Below, in pieces: positions 53,330 to 62,765 of a DNA stretch of 64,000 nucleotides. Within the stretch, counting starts at the first letter, position 1. Every line of letters begins with the position of its first letter. The position numbers were made by a program, and so were the translations under genes. The stretch is from positions 620,001 through 684,000 of the forward strand of contig NZ_JALIQP010000002.1 in assembly GCF_023566055.1 (NCBI RefSeq). Reading direction: 5' to 3'. The notes beneath the pieces are model-generated. The model did not search any database and was not told the origin of the DNA. It saw only the letters and a list, made by a program, of their open reading frames with translations. This DNA is from Halosolutus amylolyticus. Its GTDB lineage: Archaea; Halobacteriota; Halobacteria; Halobacteriales; Natrialbaceae.

Positions 53330-54151
53330 TCAGAGCACCCAGGCGATCGCGAGGCCGATCACGGCGACGGCGGCCACGACGGCCCCGCCGCCACGGAGTC
53401 CGGCCCGAAGTCCCAGCCGGCGTTCGGTGCTGTCGGAGACGACGAACGGGTAGCCGAACAGCCGATGGCGCAATCGGATCCAGCGACTGTCGGAGAGGAC
53501 ACGCTCGTCGATTCCGACGGCGGCGTTCACCTCGCCCGATCGGCGGGAGACGGTCGTGTCGTACCGCGCCGTGCCGAGGACGAGGATCTCCTCGCCGGGT
53601 TCGAGGACGCGCTCTCGAAACCGCCGATCGGTCCCGGTGCGGAGTTCGAACAGGCGCAGGTCCAGCCGCCGGTTCTGGCTGTCGACGTCCTCGGTCCGGT
53701 CGATGAACGCCCGGATCGGCTCCGGCGGTGCCCGCCCGCCGTCGACGTCGATCCGGGCGTGTTCCTCGAGTCGGAAGTCCGCTCCCGGCGGTTCGATCAG
53801 GACGCTACCCGATCCGTCGTCGAGTCGGAACGGGACGTACCGCTCGCCGGAGGCGATCGTCGTCCACGACCGCCCGTGCTTCGAGTCGCGGGCCTCCTCG
53901 ACGACGTACTCGGAGGCGAGACAGGAGGTGTCGGTGAACGGCGATCGGACGCGGCCGCCGGCCGGCTTCGCGGTCCCCCGGAGCTGAATCGGGCCGCCGT
54001 CCGGCGCGTCGAGCACCGCGTCCGGGCGCGATCGGAGCACGTGCGACGCGAGTCGGAGTTCGCGGACCCCGTACACCAGCGCGAGGAGGGTGCCCGCGGC
54101 GACGACCACGAGACCGACGAGCGCGACGGGACTGGGCGACGGCGCGACCAT
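53330..54151 (-). CDS. GIDE-like two-helix membrane protein
   Basis: A 273-residue protein with one N-terminal and one C-terminal membrane helix flanking a soluble domain containing RSPFTDTSCLASEYVVEE, resembling the GIDE/MULAN-type domain that in eukaryotes precedes a RING finger. No RING is present, so the name refers only to the fold. The role in archaea is unknown. Confidence 0.65.
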   Translation of the reverse strand: MVAPSPSPVALVGLVVVAAGTLLALVYGVRELRLASHVLRSRPDAVLDAPDGGPIQLRGTAKPAGGRVRSPFTDTSCLASEYVVEEARDSKHGRSWTTIASGERYVPFRLDDGSGSVLIEPPGADFRLEEHARIDVDGGRAPPEPIRAFIDRTEDVDSQNRRLDLRLFELRTGTDRRFRERVLEPGEEILVLGTARYDTTVSRRSGEVNAAVGIDERVLSDSRWIRLRHRLFGYPFVVSDSTERRLGLRAGLRGGGAVVAAVAVIGLAIAWVL

Positions 54152-54261
54152 ACCCTCACTCTCCCGGACGGTACGGTAAGTGTGTCGACACGTCGACGGC
54201 CGCGGCTGCAGACCGCGACGGTCCCCGTACGCTTTTGGCTCCCGGCGACCCGATTCAGGGT

Positions 54262-55542
54262 ATGGAAGGTGCCGATCGGGAGCGCACGGAGGCCGGGTTC
54301 AAAGTACGGACTCCCGTCGACGAGGCGCGGCGGATACTCAGGGACGCCGTCGTCCCCGACGGTGATAGCGAGGGCCCGCGGACGGGAACCGAGACCGTCG
54401 AGATCGAGCGCGCCGACGGGCGGACCCTCGCCCAGTCGATCACCGCCGCGCGGAACGTGCCCCACTACGAGCGGGCGGCGATGGACGGCTACGCGGTCCG
54501 GGCGAGCGACACCTTCGGCGCGAGCGATCGATCGCCGGAGGTTCTCCGGATCGCGGACGGGATCGGTCAGGATGCCGCCGTCGCGCCCGGAACGGCGGCG
54601 CGGGTCCACACCGGGAGCGCGCTCCCCGAGGGAGCCGACGCCGTCGTGATGATCGAACACGTCGACGAGTTCGACGCGATGGGTGAACTCGAGGTCGCGG
54701 ACGCCGTCGCGGAGGGCGAGAACGTCGCCCCGGTCGGGGAAGACGTCGAGGAGGGAGCGGTGCTGTACGAACCGGGACACCGGCTTCGGCCCTCCGATCT
54801 CGGCCTGCTCCGATCGGCGGGCTACGCGCGGGTCGACGTCGCGCAGCGGCCGACCGTCGGCGTGGTGCCGACGGGCGAGGAACTCGTCGCGGCCGATCCC
54901 GACCCGGGCGAGGTGATCGAGACGAACGGCCTCACCGTCTCCAGGCTGGCCGAGCGCTGGGGGGCGCGGGCGACCTACCGCGACGTGGTCACCGACGACC
55001 CCGAGTCGCTCCGGGTCGCCATCCAGCGCGACCTGACGAAAGACGTCGTCGTCACGACCGGCGGCTCCTCCGTCGGCGAGCGCGACCTCATTCCGGAGGT
55101 GATCGACGACCTGGGGGAGGTGATCGTCCACGGCGTCGGTCTCAAACCCGGCCACCCCGTCTGTCTGGGCGTCGTCGAGGACACGCCGGTCCTCGCGCTC
55201 CCGGGCTACCCCGTCGCCTGTATCGTCAACGCCGTCCAGTTCCTCCGGCCGACCCTGCGCTGGCTCGAGGGGACGACACCCGATCCACACCCGCGCGTGC
55301 AGGCGGAACTCGATCGCAAGATCCCGAGCGAGCCAGGGACCCGGACGTTCGCACGAGTCCGCCTGGAGGAACGGGACGCCGACGAGGGCCCCGAGTTCAG
55401 GGCGATCCCGACACGAGCGAGCGGCTCCGGCGTCCTCTCGAGCGTCGCCCTGGCCGACGGCTGGGTCGTCGTCGACGACGATCGGGAGGGCATCCCGGCC
55501 GGCGAGACGGTCGCCGTCGAGAACTGGGAAGTGAATCCGTAG
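54262..55542 (+). CDS. moeA: MoeA molybdopterin molybdotransferase
   Basis: A 426-residue MoeA with MDGYAVRA, the nucleotide-binding PTGEEL, GGSSVGERD and the LPGYPVA motif, in the canonical order of the four domains. It inserts molybdate (or tungstate) into adenylated molybdopterin to form the cofactor. A second MoeA lies at 58424. Start at the ATG 54262. Confidence 0.9.
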   Translation: MEGADRERTEAGFKVRTPVDEARRILRDAVVPDGDSEGPRTGTETVEIERADGRTLAQSITAARNVPHYERAAMDGYAVRASDTFGASDRSPEVLRIADGIGQDAAVAPGTAARVHTGSALPEGADAVVMIEHVDEFDAMGELEVADAVAEGENVAPVGEDVEEGAVLYEPGHRLRPSDLGLLRSAGYARVDVAQRPTVGVVPTGEELVAADPDPGEVIETNGLTVSRLAERWGARATYRDVVTDDPESLRVAIQRDLTKDVVVTTGGSSVGERDLIPEVIDDLGEVIVHGVGLKPGHPVCLGVVEDTPVLALPGYPVACIVNAVQFLRPTLRWLEGTTPDPHPRVQAELDRKIPSEPGTRTFARVRLEERDADEGPEFRAIPTRASGSGVLSSVALADGWVVVDDDREGIPAGETVAVENWEVNP

Positions 55543-55599
55543 CGGTCCGCGATCCGCCCACTCGCGGTTCGGCTCCGCACCGATCGGAGAGAGGCGATT

Positions 55600-55686
55600 C
55601 TCATACGGACTGCTGTAAGTCATTTCCGGCGCAACCGCGACCTGTCAGCGGTTGCGCCGGTAGATCGGTACAGTAATCCGTATCAG
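55600..55686. repeat. Palindromic repeat copy 2
   Basis: The inner arms CCGGCGCAACCGC and GCGGTTGCGCCGG are perfect, and the outer arms are CATACGG...CTGTA and TACAG...CCGTATCAG. It lies between convergent genes, and the reverse-strand gene's TGA is within the CCGTATCAG terminus. MoeA ends 58 bases before it. Confidence 0.85.
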
Positions 55687-56222
55687 TGTAGCGTCCCCTC
55701 GCGGTGCTCGGCGTCGTAGGCGAACAGTGCATAGCCGACTTCGGCCGGGGAGAAGCCCGTCTCCGCCGCGATCTCGCGGATCGGGTCGATCATCGCCACG
55801 TAGTCGGCGGCGTCGAACGACTCCTTGCGGCCGTCGAGGTAGTCGAACCGATCGAGCGTCGCCCACACGCGCGTGTCGACGACGACGTGGGCCGACGGGT
55901 CGAGCGCGGTCAGCACGCACGATGCCGTCGGGGCCTTGAATCCCGAGAGCCCGGTCAGGAGCTGGATCTTCGAGAAGTCGTCGTCGACGGCCAGCACGTT
56001 CGCTGTGACCGTCCGACACCGGTCCTCGGGGTTCGACTCGACGTGATAGGCGCTCCGCGTCGAGGACTCGTAGGCGATGTCGTACAGTTGCTCGCGAGTG
56101 AGATACCCCTGTTCGCGATACCGATCGCCGAACGATTCCAGTCGGTCGGGCAGAACGCCCTGCGTCTCGGCGTACCGATCGAGATACTCGGCGACGAGGT
56201 CGCGGTCGACGTTCGTAGCCAT
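55683..56222 (-). CDS. HhH-motif protein (DNA-glycosylase-like)
   Basis: A 179-residue helical protein starting MATNVD. A helix-hairpin-helix-type segment LTGLSGFKAPTASCVLTALDP is followed by VVVDTRVW, resembling the HhH and catalytic-aspartate region of HhH-GPD base-excision glycosylases. Overall similarity is limited, so function as a glycosylase is only probable. Its stop lies in palindromic repeat copy 2. Confidence 0.55.
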   Translation of the reverse strand: MATNVDRDLVAEYLDRYAETQGVLPDRLESFGDRYREQGYLTREQLYDIAYESSTRSAYHVESNPEDRCRTVTANVLAVDDDFSKIQLLTGLSGFKAPTASCVLTALDPSAHVVVDTRVWATLDRFDYLDGRKESFDAADYVAMIDPIREIAAETGFSPAEVGYALFAYDAEHREGTLH

Positions 56223-56359
56223 CCGCTCGATTCGAGGGCATGTAGCGCCGAGAGCGTTTTCATATCGGGGATCCAGACGGTCACTCCCCCACGAAGTCCC
56301 GGAACTGTCCTGAACCACCCTCAGTCATTTATCATCGATGACGGCGAAGGTACACTGTT

Positions 56360-57160
56360 ATGCCGTACAGGCGATGCAACGGGGCGGATCTCTACTACGA
56401 AGACGCCGGGGACGGGACACCGATCGTCTTCTTGCACGGCGTTATGGCGAGTCACAGGTTCTTCGAGCCCCAGTTGACGGCGCTCTCGTCCGACTATCGA
56501 ACGATCGCCCTCGATTTCAGGGGTCACGGCCGATCGGAGAAGACGGAGCTGGGACACACGGTCGCGCAGTACGCCCGCGATCTGCACGCCTTTACGGACC
56601 AGTGCGACCTCGAGGACGTCGTCCTGGTCGGGTGGTCGATGGGTGCGCTCGTCTCGTGGGACTACGTCGATCAGTTCGGTACCGAGGGGGTTCGAGGGCT
56701 GGTGGACGTCGACATGGAAGCCACCCGATTCCGATGGGACGACTACGAATACGGGCTCACCGATCTGGACGGACTCGAAACGACGCTGAGGCTGGCTCAA
56801 CAGGATCGGACGAGTCTCATCGAACGTCTCACGGAGCAGGTCTTCGCGGACCCGCCCTCGGCCGAGACGAGAGCCCTGGTGTTCGACGAACTCTCACGGA
56901 CGCCACCGTCGATCAAGAGCGCGATCCTCTTCGATGCGCTCACCCGCGATTACCGGGACGTGCTCCCCGAAATCGACGTCCCGTTGCTGGCGTGTGCCGG
57001 TGCGGACGAGAAACGAGGGACCGTCGACTCGATCGAACACGTCGCAACGCTCGTCCCGGACGGGCGGTTCGAACGCTTCGACGACAGCGGACACTGCCCG
57101 ACGATCGAAGAGCCCGAGCGATTCAATCGGGTCGTGAGCCGGTTTGTCGATTCGCTGTGA
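56360..57160 (+). CDS. Alpha/beta hydrolase
   Basis: A 266-residue protein with the nucleophile elbow GWSMGA, oxyanion-side HGVMASH, an acid-region LACAGADE and the catalytic histidine in DSGHCP. It lacks a signal peptide and is likely cytoplasmic. The family includes esterases, lipases and haloperoxidase-like enzymes; the substrate is unknown. Confidence 0.85.
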   Translation: MPYRRCNGADLYYEDAGDGTPIVFLHGVMASHRFFEPQLTALSSDYRTIALDFRGHGRSEKTELGHTVAQYARDLHAFTDQCDLEDVVLVGWSMGALVSWDYVDQFGTEGVRGLVDVDMEATRFRWDDYEYGLTDLDGLETTLRLAQQDRTSLIERLTEQVFADPPSAETRALVFDELSRTPPSIKSAILFDALTRDYRDVLPEIDVPLLACAGADEKRGTVDSIEHVATLVPDGRFERFDDSGHCPTIEEPERFNRVVSRFVDSL

Positions 57161-57173
57161 CGACCGACGACTG

Positions 57174-58301
57174 TCACTGGAGCGCCACCCGAACCGCGTC
57201 CGCCAGCTGTCGCACGCGGGCGACGTGCTCGTACGATCCCTCTCGCACGCCGTTGGTCACGTACGAGAAGCCCACGTTCGCCTCGGGGTCGGCCCAGCCG
57301 ACGCTGCTCCCGAGGCCGGCGTGGCCGAACACGTACTCGGGGGTGAGCGAGCCGTAGGGGTCGGCCGTCGTGCCGCCCTTCCAGAAGCCGAGCGCGAACC
57401 GCCCCGGGCGGCCGAGCGTACCGTCCGCGTCCGTCTCGGCCTCGAGTGCCGTCATCTCCGCGACGGTCTCGGCCGAGAGGAGCCGGGTCCCGTCGAGTTC
57501 GCCGCCGTTCGCGAGACAGGCGTAGAACCGAGCCATGTCGCGAGCGGTCCCGAGACCAGTCGCGGCGGGGATGACGGACCGGTGGACCGCTTCGGTGTTG
57601 AACGGGGCCGCAACTTCGGTGTGGTCGCCGAGTCCCTCTCCGGGGTCGCGACAGCGATCGAACGCCTCGAAGGCGACGAGGGTGGCCACGTCGTCGTCCT
57701 CGTCGTCGCGAAGGCCGATCCCGGTGTCGTCCATCCCCAGCGGCTCGAAGACGCGCTCCCGTGCGGCGTCCTCGATCGGCGTCCCCGCTACCCGGCGCAC
57801 GAGTTCCCCGACCAGCCAGCCGAACGTGAGCGGGTGGTACGCCGGCCGCTCGCCCGGCGAGAATACTGGCTCCATCGCCTCGATCCGCTCGACGCAGGCG
57901 TCCCAGTCGTCCCAGAGATCGGGGCGCTCGTCGATCTCGCCCTGCGTGAGTCCGGCGGTGTGGCTGAGCACCTGCCGCACCGTGATCTCGGCCTTCTCCG
58001 TCCCCGAATCGGCGAACTCGGGCCAGTGATCGACAACGCGATCGTCGTACGACAGTTCGCCCTCGTCGACGAGGGTGTGTAGCGTGACGGCCGCGTAGGG
58101 TTTCGTCGAGGAGAAGAGGACGTGTCGCTGCGTCCTCGTCGTCTCCTCGCCGTCGGGCCCCGTCACGCCGCCGGCCAGGTCGAGTACCGCCTCGCCGTCG
58201 ACGTAGACGGCCAGTTGTGCGCCGTGGTGGAGTCCGAGTTCGAGTTGGCGATCGAACAGGGCGGCGATCCGCTCCCGATCGCGGTCGGCGAGTCGTGACA
58301 T
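57174..58301 (-). CDS. Serine beta-lactamase-like hydrolase
   Basis: A 375-residue protein with the SxxK motif in FSSTKPY (Ser and Lys of the active site), YDDRVVDHWP for the second element, and FGHAGLGSSVGW (HxG) toward the C-terminus. No signal peptide is evident, so it is probably a cytoplasmic esterase or peptidase-like enzyme rather than a lactamase. It converges with the hydrolase gene. Confidence 0.8.
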   Translation of the reverse strand: MSRLADRDRERIAALFDRQLELGLHHGAQLAVYVDGEAVLDLAGGVTGPDGEETTRTQRHVLFSSTKPYAAVTLHTLVDEGELSYDDRVVDHWPEFADSGTEKAEITVRQVLSHTAGLTQGEIDERPDLWDDWDACVERIEAMEPVFSPGERPAYHPLTFGWLVGELVRRVAGTPIEDAARERVFEPLGMDDTGIGLRDDEDDDVATLVAFEAFDRCRDPGEGLGDHTEVAAPFNTEAVHRSVIPAATGLGTARDMARFYACLANGGELDGTRLLSAETVAEMTALEAETDADGTLGRPGRFALGFWKGGTTADPYGSLTPEYVFGHAGLGSSVGWADPEANVGFSYVTNGVREGSYEHVARVRQLADAVRVALQ

Positions 58302-58423
58302 ATCACGGTGTGTATCGAGCGAGGGCTTAATCGTTGTCGTCTGCGAACATATCTCAGTCGGTCCGATCGACCGGCCGACCCGATCCGACCGACGTTTTTA
58401 CTCCCGGCGCGCGAAGGGCCGGT

Positions 58424-60376
58424 ATGGACCGAAAGGAGTTTCGCGATCTCGCATCTCCGGACGAGGCGCGCGAGGCGATCGGGTCGCTCTCGCTCGAGGG
58501 CGGCGTCGAACGCGTCCCGCTCGACGACGCGCGCGGACGGGTGCTCGTCGCCCGTCTCGACGCCGAACTCGACGTGCCGGGGTTCGATCGGGCGAGCCTG
58601 GACGGCTACGCCCTCCGGGCGAAAGACACGTTCGGGGCCGACGAGGCGGATCCGGCGCGCCTGACCGTGACCGACGAGGTACACGCCGGCGAGGAACCGG
58701 CGATCGAGGTCGGCGAGGGCGAGGCCGTCGAGATCTCGACGGGCGCAGTGATGCCGACGGGCGCGGACGCGATGGTTCCCGTCGAACGAACCGATACGGA
58801 GGGCGACGACGTGCTCGTCCGAACGGCCGTCGCGCCCGGGGACAACGTCATGTTCGCCGGGGCGGACGTCGCCGCGGGCGAGCGCGCGCTCGGCCCGGGA
58901 ACGCGGATCACGCCCCGGGATATCGGCCTGCTCTCGGCGCTCGGGATCGACGAGGTCCCGGTCAGGGCCAGGCCCCGGGTCGGCATCGTCTCGACCGGGG
59001 ACGAACTCGTTCGGCCCGGCGAACCCGTCGACAGCGATCGCGGCGAGATCTACGACGTCAACAGCTACACGATCGCCGCGGGGGTCGAGGATGCCGGCGG
59101 CGAGGCCGTCCTCTACCCCCACGCCGGCGACGACCAGGACGAGATGGAGCGACTCCTCCGGGAGGCCACCGAGGAGTGCGACCTCGTGCTCTCCTCGGGG
59201 TCGACCAGCGCGAGCGCGGTCGACGTCATCTACCGCGTGATCGAGGAGCAAGGGAAGTTGCTCCTCCACGGCGTGGCGGTCAAGCCGGGGAAGCCGATGC
59301 TCGTCGGGCGACTGGACGTCTCCGCGCCACGCTCGGACGGCTCGGAAGACGAGCAACGGTCGTCTTCCGGCCAGTCCGCGTACGTCGGCCTCCCGGGCTA
59401 CCCCGTCTCCGCGATGATGGTCTTCCGGACGTTCGTCGCCCCCGCGATCCGCGAGGCCGCGGGGCTTCCCGAACCCGAGGCGGCGACCGTCGAGGGCCGG
59501 ATGGCCAGACAGGAGCGCTACGCCGAGGGACGGCTCCGGCTGATGCCGGTCGGAGTAGTGACCGACGGCGACGGCGAGACGCTCGTCTACCCCGTCGACA
59601 AGGGTAGCGGCGCGACGACGAGCCTCGCCGAGGCGGACGGCGTCGTCGAGGTCGACCCCGGGACCGACTACCTCGACGAGGGTGAGTCCGTCACCGTTCA
59701 CCTCTTCTCGCCGGACGTCCGCCCGCCGACGCTGCTCGGGGTCGGCGAGGACGATCCAACCCTCAACCGACTCCTCGACCGGCTCGAGAACCCGCGGTAC
59801 CTCGCGGTCGGCACGCGACCCGGCCGCCGACGGCTCCGGGAGGGCGTTCCCGACGTCGCGGTCGTCGCCGGCCCGATCGATCGGCACGGGGCGGCTACAG
59901 CCGAAGCGGAGCACGCCGGCGAGCGCGCGACCGGAACGGTCGAACTCGGGCGCTGGGACCGGGAGTGGGGGCTGATCGTCCGCCCGGGCAATCCGGCTGA
60001 GATCGAGGGGCTCGCCGATCTGATCGATCGGGACCTCCGGTTCGTCAACCGGACGACCGACTCCGGCCTCCGGACGAGCCTGGGGGCGGCGATCGCCGAT
60101 CTCGCCGACGAACGCGGGACGACCCGTCACGACCTCGTCGACGCGATCGACGGCTTCGACCTCGGGCTGCGGGCCCACGAGAGCCCCGCCAGAAACGTCG
60201 CCGCCGGCGACGCCGACGCCGGCCTCGGGCTCCGCACGACTGCGGATCGGCTCGACCTCGGGTTCGTCCCGATCGACGACCAGCCAGTCCGCGTCCTCGC
60301 GAACCCGGACCGGCGCGAGAAACCGGGCGTCCGGGAACTCGCCCGGACGCTGGAGACGGACGGGTATCAACAGTAG
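58424..60376 (+). CDS. moeA: MoeA fused to a PBP/LysR-substrate-like domain
   Basis: A 650-residue protein. Residues 1-410 are MoeA with LDGYALRA, STGDEL, SSGSTSASAVDVIY and LPGYPVSAMM. A C-terminal region of about 220 residues (LAVGTRPGRRRLREGVPDV onward) resembles periplasmic-binding-protein or LysR-effector domains, a known archaeal/bacterial fusion thought to sense a molybdate or tungstate form. It is the second MoeA in this window and possibly specific for another metal or enzyme. Confidence 0.85.
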   Translation: MDRKEFRDLASPDEAREAIGSLSLEGGVERVPLDDARGRVLVARLDAELDVPGFDRASLDGYALRAKDTFGADEADPARLTVTDEVHAGEEPAIEVGEGEAVEISTGAVMPTGADAMVPVERTDTEGDDVLVRTAVAPGDNVMFAGADVAAGERALGPGTRITPRDIGLLSALGIDEVPVRARPRVGIVSTGDELVRPGEPVDSDRGEIYDVNSYTIAAGVEDAGGEAVLYPHAGDDQDEMERLLREATEECDLVLSSGSTSASAVDVIYRVIEEQGKLLLHGVAVKPGKPMLVGRLDVSAPRSDGSEDEQRSSSGQSAYVGLPGYPVSAMMVFRTFVAPAIREAAGLPEPEAATVEGRMARQERYAEGRLRLMPVGVVTDGDGETLVYPVDKGSGATTSLAEADGVVEVDPGTDYLDEGESVTVHLFSPDVRPPTLLGVGEDDPTLNRLLDRLENPRYLAVGTRPGRRRLREGVPDVAVVAGPIDRHGAATAEAEHAGERATGTVELGRWDREWGLIVRPGNPAEIEGLADLIDRDLRFVNRTTDSGLRTSLGAAIADLADERGTTRHDLVDAIDGFDLGLRAHESPARNVAAGDADAGLGLRTTADRLDLGFVPIDDQPVRVLANPDRREKPGVRELARTLETDGYQQ

Positions 60377-60433
60377 CGACTGTCACGATCGCCTCGACAG
60401 CGATTTTTACGTGATCGCGGTGTACGAGTCGTG

Positions 60434-61078
60434 ATGTCGACCATAGCCGAGTTCCGGCTCCCAGCGCCGGATACGACCCTGGCGGTCGTCTTCGACCGCG
60501 TTCCCGAAGCGACGGTCGAACTCGAATCGGCCGTCTCCCGGACGCGTCCCTGCCTCTGGGTATCCGGGGTCGACCACACTGCGACTGCGGCCGCATTCGA
60601 GGCGGATCCGTCGATCGAGGCGCACGAACTGCTCGTCGAAGCGGGGGACCGGTTGCTCTACGACGTGACGTTTACGAACGGGACGATGACCCTGTGCGAC
60701 CAGTTGCTCGCCGACGGCGGCTCCCTGCTCGAGGCGTGGGGCACCGACGGCTGGTGGCAGGTCAGGGTCCGGTATCACGATCGAGAGACCCTCTGTGCCG
60801 TCCACGACCGGCTCGTCGATCGCGGCGTCACCGTCGACCTGCGGCGGGTGACCGACGTCTCGAACGCCGCCGGGACGGAGACGCAGCTGACCCCCCAGCA
60901 GCGGGAGGCACTCGAGGCCGCACTCGAGCGGGGCTACTTCGAGATTCCGCGGGACATCTCGATGGAGGAACTCGCGTCCGAACTCGGAATCTCTCACCAG
61001 GCGCTCTCGGAACGGCTGCGACGGGCCTACGAGACGCTGGTCGACGAGGAGTTACAGCCCGCGACGAATCCGCCCTAA
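60434..61078 (+). CDS. Bat-type HTH-10 transcriptional regulator
   Basis: A 214-residue protein with an N-terminal beta-rich sensory region and a C-terminal HTH-10 domain: LTPQQREALEAALERGYFEIPRDISMEELASELGISHQALSERLRRA. This is the bacterio-opsin-activator family. The ATG at 60434 is used; a GTG directly before it is possible. The ligand and targets are unknown. Confidence 0.9.
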   Translation: MSTIAEFRLPAPDTTLAVVFDRVPEATVELESAVSRTRPCLWVSGVDHTATAAAFEADPSIEAHELLVEAGDRLLYDVTFTNGTMTLCDQLLADGGSLLEAWGTDGWWQVRVRYHDRETLCAVHDRLVDRGVTVDLRRVTDVSNAAGTETQLTPQQREALEAALERGYFEIPRDISMEELASELGISHQALSERLRRAYETLVDEELQPATNPP

Positions 61079-61126
61079 CCCGGGCGGCGATCGCACGTTC
61101 GGCCGTCGACCGCGGCGTTTCGACGG

Positions 61127-61756
61127 TCAGTACAGTTCGTCGAACGACTGTACGCGGTAGTCCCCGAGCACGCACCGGCCGCGCCGATCGTGGCCGAACC
61201 GTTCGACGTGAATCGCGTCGAGCCCGGCGTTCCACGCGGCACCGACGTCACAGGAGCCGTCACCAGCCAGCACGCCACGGTGACCGTTGTGTGCGACGCC
61301 CAGATCGTGCATGACCGACTGGACGGGATCCGGATCGGGCTTCCAGCCGGTCTCTTCGGTACAGCAGAGGCGAGCGTCGAACCAGTCGCGGATGCCGAGA
61401 TTGTCCAGCACGGGCTCACAGAGGAACTCCTGGCAGTGAGTGACGAGTCCCACCGGTTCGTCGAGGTTCGCGACGAACGCGGCGTCGTCGTGGAGATAGG
61501 TCTGTTCGGCACGGACGAGCGGATCTTCCTCCTCGTGAAACGCCGTCCAGAACGCGTCGGGATCGACGCCCCACTCCAGGAGCTGGTGATCGCGGGACCC
61601 GGTCAGGCCGTGCCAGAGGATCTCGGCTTCCCGATCGGTGAACCCGCGACCGAGCCGATCGCCGACCCGATCGAACACCTCCCGGGTGTACGACCACTCG
61701 ACGTCGACGAGCGTTCCGTCGAGATCGAGCAGCCAGAAGTCGTACTCGGAGACCAT
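61127..61756 (-). CDS. HAD-superfamily phosphatase
   Basis: A 209-residue protein starting MVSEYD with motif I DLDGTLVD, motif II in LVTHCQE, motif III lysine in GWKPDPDPV and motif IV GDGSCDVGAAWNAG. It resembles phosphoglycolate phosphatase-type HAD enzymes with a helical cap, but the substrate is uncertain. Confidence 0.85.
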   Translation of the reverse strand: MVSEYDFWLLDLDGTLVDVEWSYTREVFDRVGDRLGRGFTDREAEILWHGLTGSRDHQLLEWGVDPDAFWTAFHEEEDPLVRAEQTYLHDDAAFVANLDEPVGLVTHCQEFLCEPVLDNLGIRDWFDARLCCTEETGWKPDPDPVQSVMHDLGVAHNGHRGVLAGDGSCDVGAAWNAGLDAIHVERFGHDRRGRCVLGDYRVQSFDELY

Positions 61757-61798
61757 CGGGACACAGATATACGGGATTCTCAAGTAAATGGTTATCGC

Positions 61799-62194
61799 TT
61801 ACGTGTCACTGCCGGTGACCCGGATACTCGAACCGAGGTACTTCGAGAGGACCTCCGAGACGGTTTCGGCGTTGAACGCGTCGAGATCGGCCGCGATCTC
61901 GTCTTTCAACGCCTCGAAGTACGCATCGTCGACCTGAAGTTCGCGAAACGAGACCGATTCGATTCGATCGGGAGACACGTCGAGCCACTCCGCGGCGAGT
62001 TCCCGGCCGTACTCGTCGTCGCCGATCTCGCCGCGCCAGAGCGTATTCCGGAAGAACAGCCAGCCCGCCGTACCGGGTTCCGGCGCCTCGCGGGATAGCG
62101 TGACCGTCGTCTCATCAGTCGCCGGATCGATGGTGATCGCGTCCCGTGACGACTCGAGACGGAGCGTCACACGGAAGACGTACTGTCCGTTCAT
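61799..62194 (-). CDS. LWR-salt protein
   Basis: A 131-residue protein starting MNGQYVFRV. It contains the family signature FFRNTLWRGEIGDD and a beta-rich N-terminus. This family is restricted to haloarchaea and its function is not known. Palindromic repeat copy 3 begins 25 bases upstream of the start. Confidence 0.85.
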   Translation of the reverse strand: MNGQYVFRVTLRLESSRDAITIDPATDETTVTLSREAPEPGTAGWLFFRNTLWRGEIGDDEYGRELAAEWLDVSPDRIESVSFRELQVDDAYFEALKDEIAADLDAFNAETVSEVLSKYLGSSIRVTGSDT

Positions 62195-62218
62195 CTGACT
62201 CGATACGGGCGTCCGATG

Positions 62219-62304
62219 GTCATACGGTCTACTGTACGTCGTTCCGGTACAATCGCGACCACCCTGCGGTTGCACCGGGACATCGGTACAGCAGACCGTA
62301 TCAG
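62219..62304. repeat. Palindromic repeat copy 3
   Basis: Outer arms CATACGG...CTGTA and TACAG...CCGTATCAG, with the inner stem partly diverged (TTCCGGTACAATCGCG and CGGTTGCACCGG). It lies between two genes in the same direction. The TGA of the pterin dehydratase gene falls in the terminal CCGTATCAG. Confidence 0.8.
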
Positions 62305-62582
62305 GCGTCGCGCTCGGACTCGATCAGGTCGGCCATCTCGACGTCGTCGTCCGTGATCCCGCCGGCCTCGTGGGAGGTCAATCGGATCTCGACCTCCTCG
62401 TAGCGGATGACGATCTCGGGATGGTGAAACTGCGCTTCGGCGATCTCGCCGACCATCTGGGCGAAGTTGACGCCGCGAAGGTAGTCGTCGAACTCGTAGG
62501 TTCGAACGACCTCGTCACCCTCGCGATCCCACGCGTCGGGCAGCCGGTCGGCGATCTCGTCGTCGGAAAGCAGGTCGGCCAT
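62301..62582 (-). CDS. 4a-hydroxytetrahydrobiopterin dehydratase (PCD-like)
   Basis: A 93-residue protein starting MADLLS. It has the catalytic EAQFHHPEIVIRYEEVEIRLTSHEAGGIT block of pterin-4a-carbinolamine dehydratases, with the His-His-Pro and second histidine. In prokaryotes these support pterin recycling or molybdopterin-related functions. Its stop codon is embedded in palindromic repeat copy 3. Confidence 0.9.
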   Translation of the reverse strand: MADLLSDDEIADRLPDAWDREGDEVVRTYEFDDYLRGVNFAQMVGEIAEAQFHHPEIVIRYEEVEIRLTSHEAGGITDDDVEMADLIESERDA

Positions 62583-62679
62583 GTGCGGCCGAACGCAAGC
62601 CAATCAAATAACGATTGTGCCTCGTACACATTCGACGCAGGTCCGAGATCGCCGGTCCGTGGCCCGATCGGTCGAGCGG

Positions 62680-62765
62680 CATACGAACTCCTGTCAGTTA
62701 GAGCCGCCGCACCCGCGACCCGCCGTGTGAGTGCGCCGGTACCTCGGTACAGGGGACCGTCTCAG
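62680..62765. repeat. Palindromic repeat copy 4 (diverged)
   Basis: CATACGAACTCCTGTCAG on the left and GTGCGCCGGTACCTCGGTAC then CCGTCTCAG on the right match the other copies, while the central stem is largely decayed. The hemA TGA is again in the right terminus. Confidence 0.7.
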
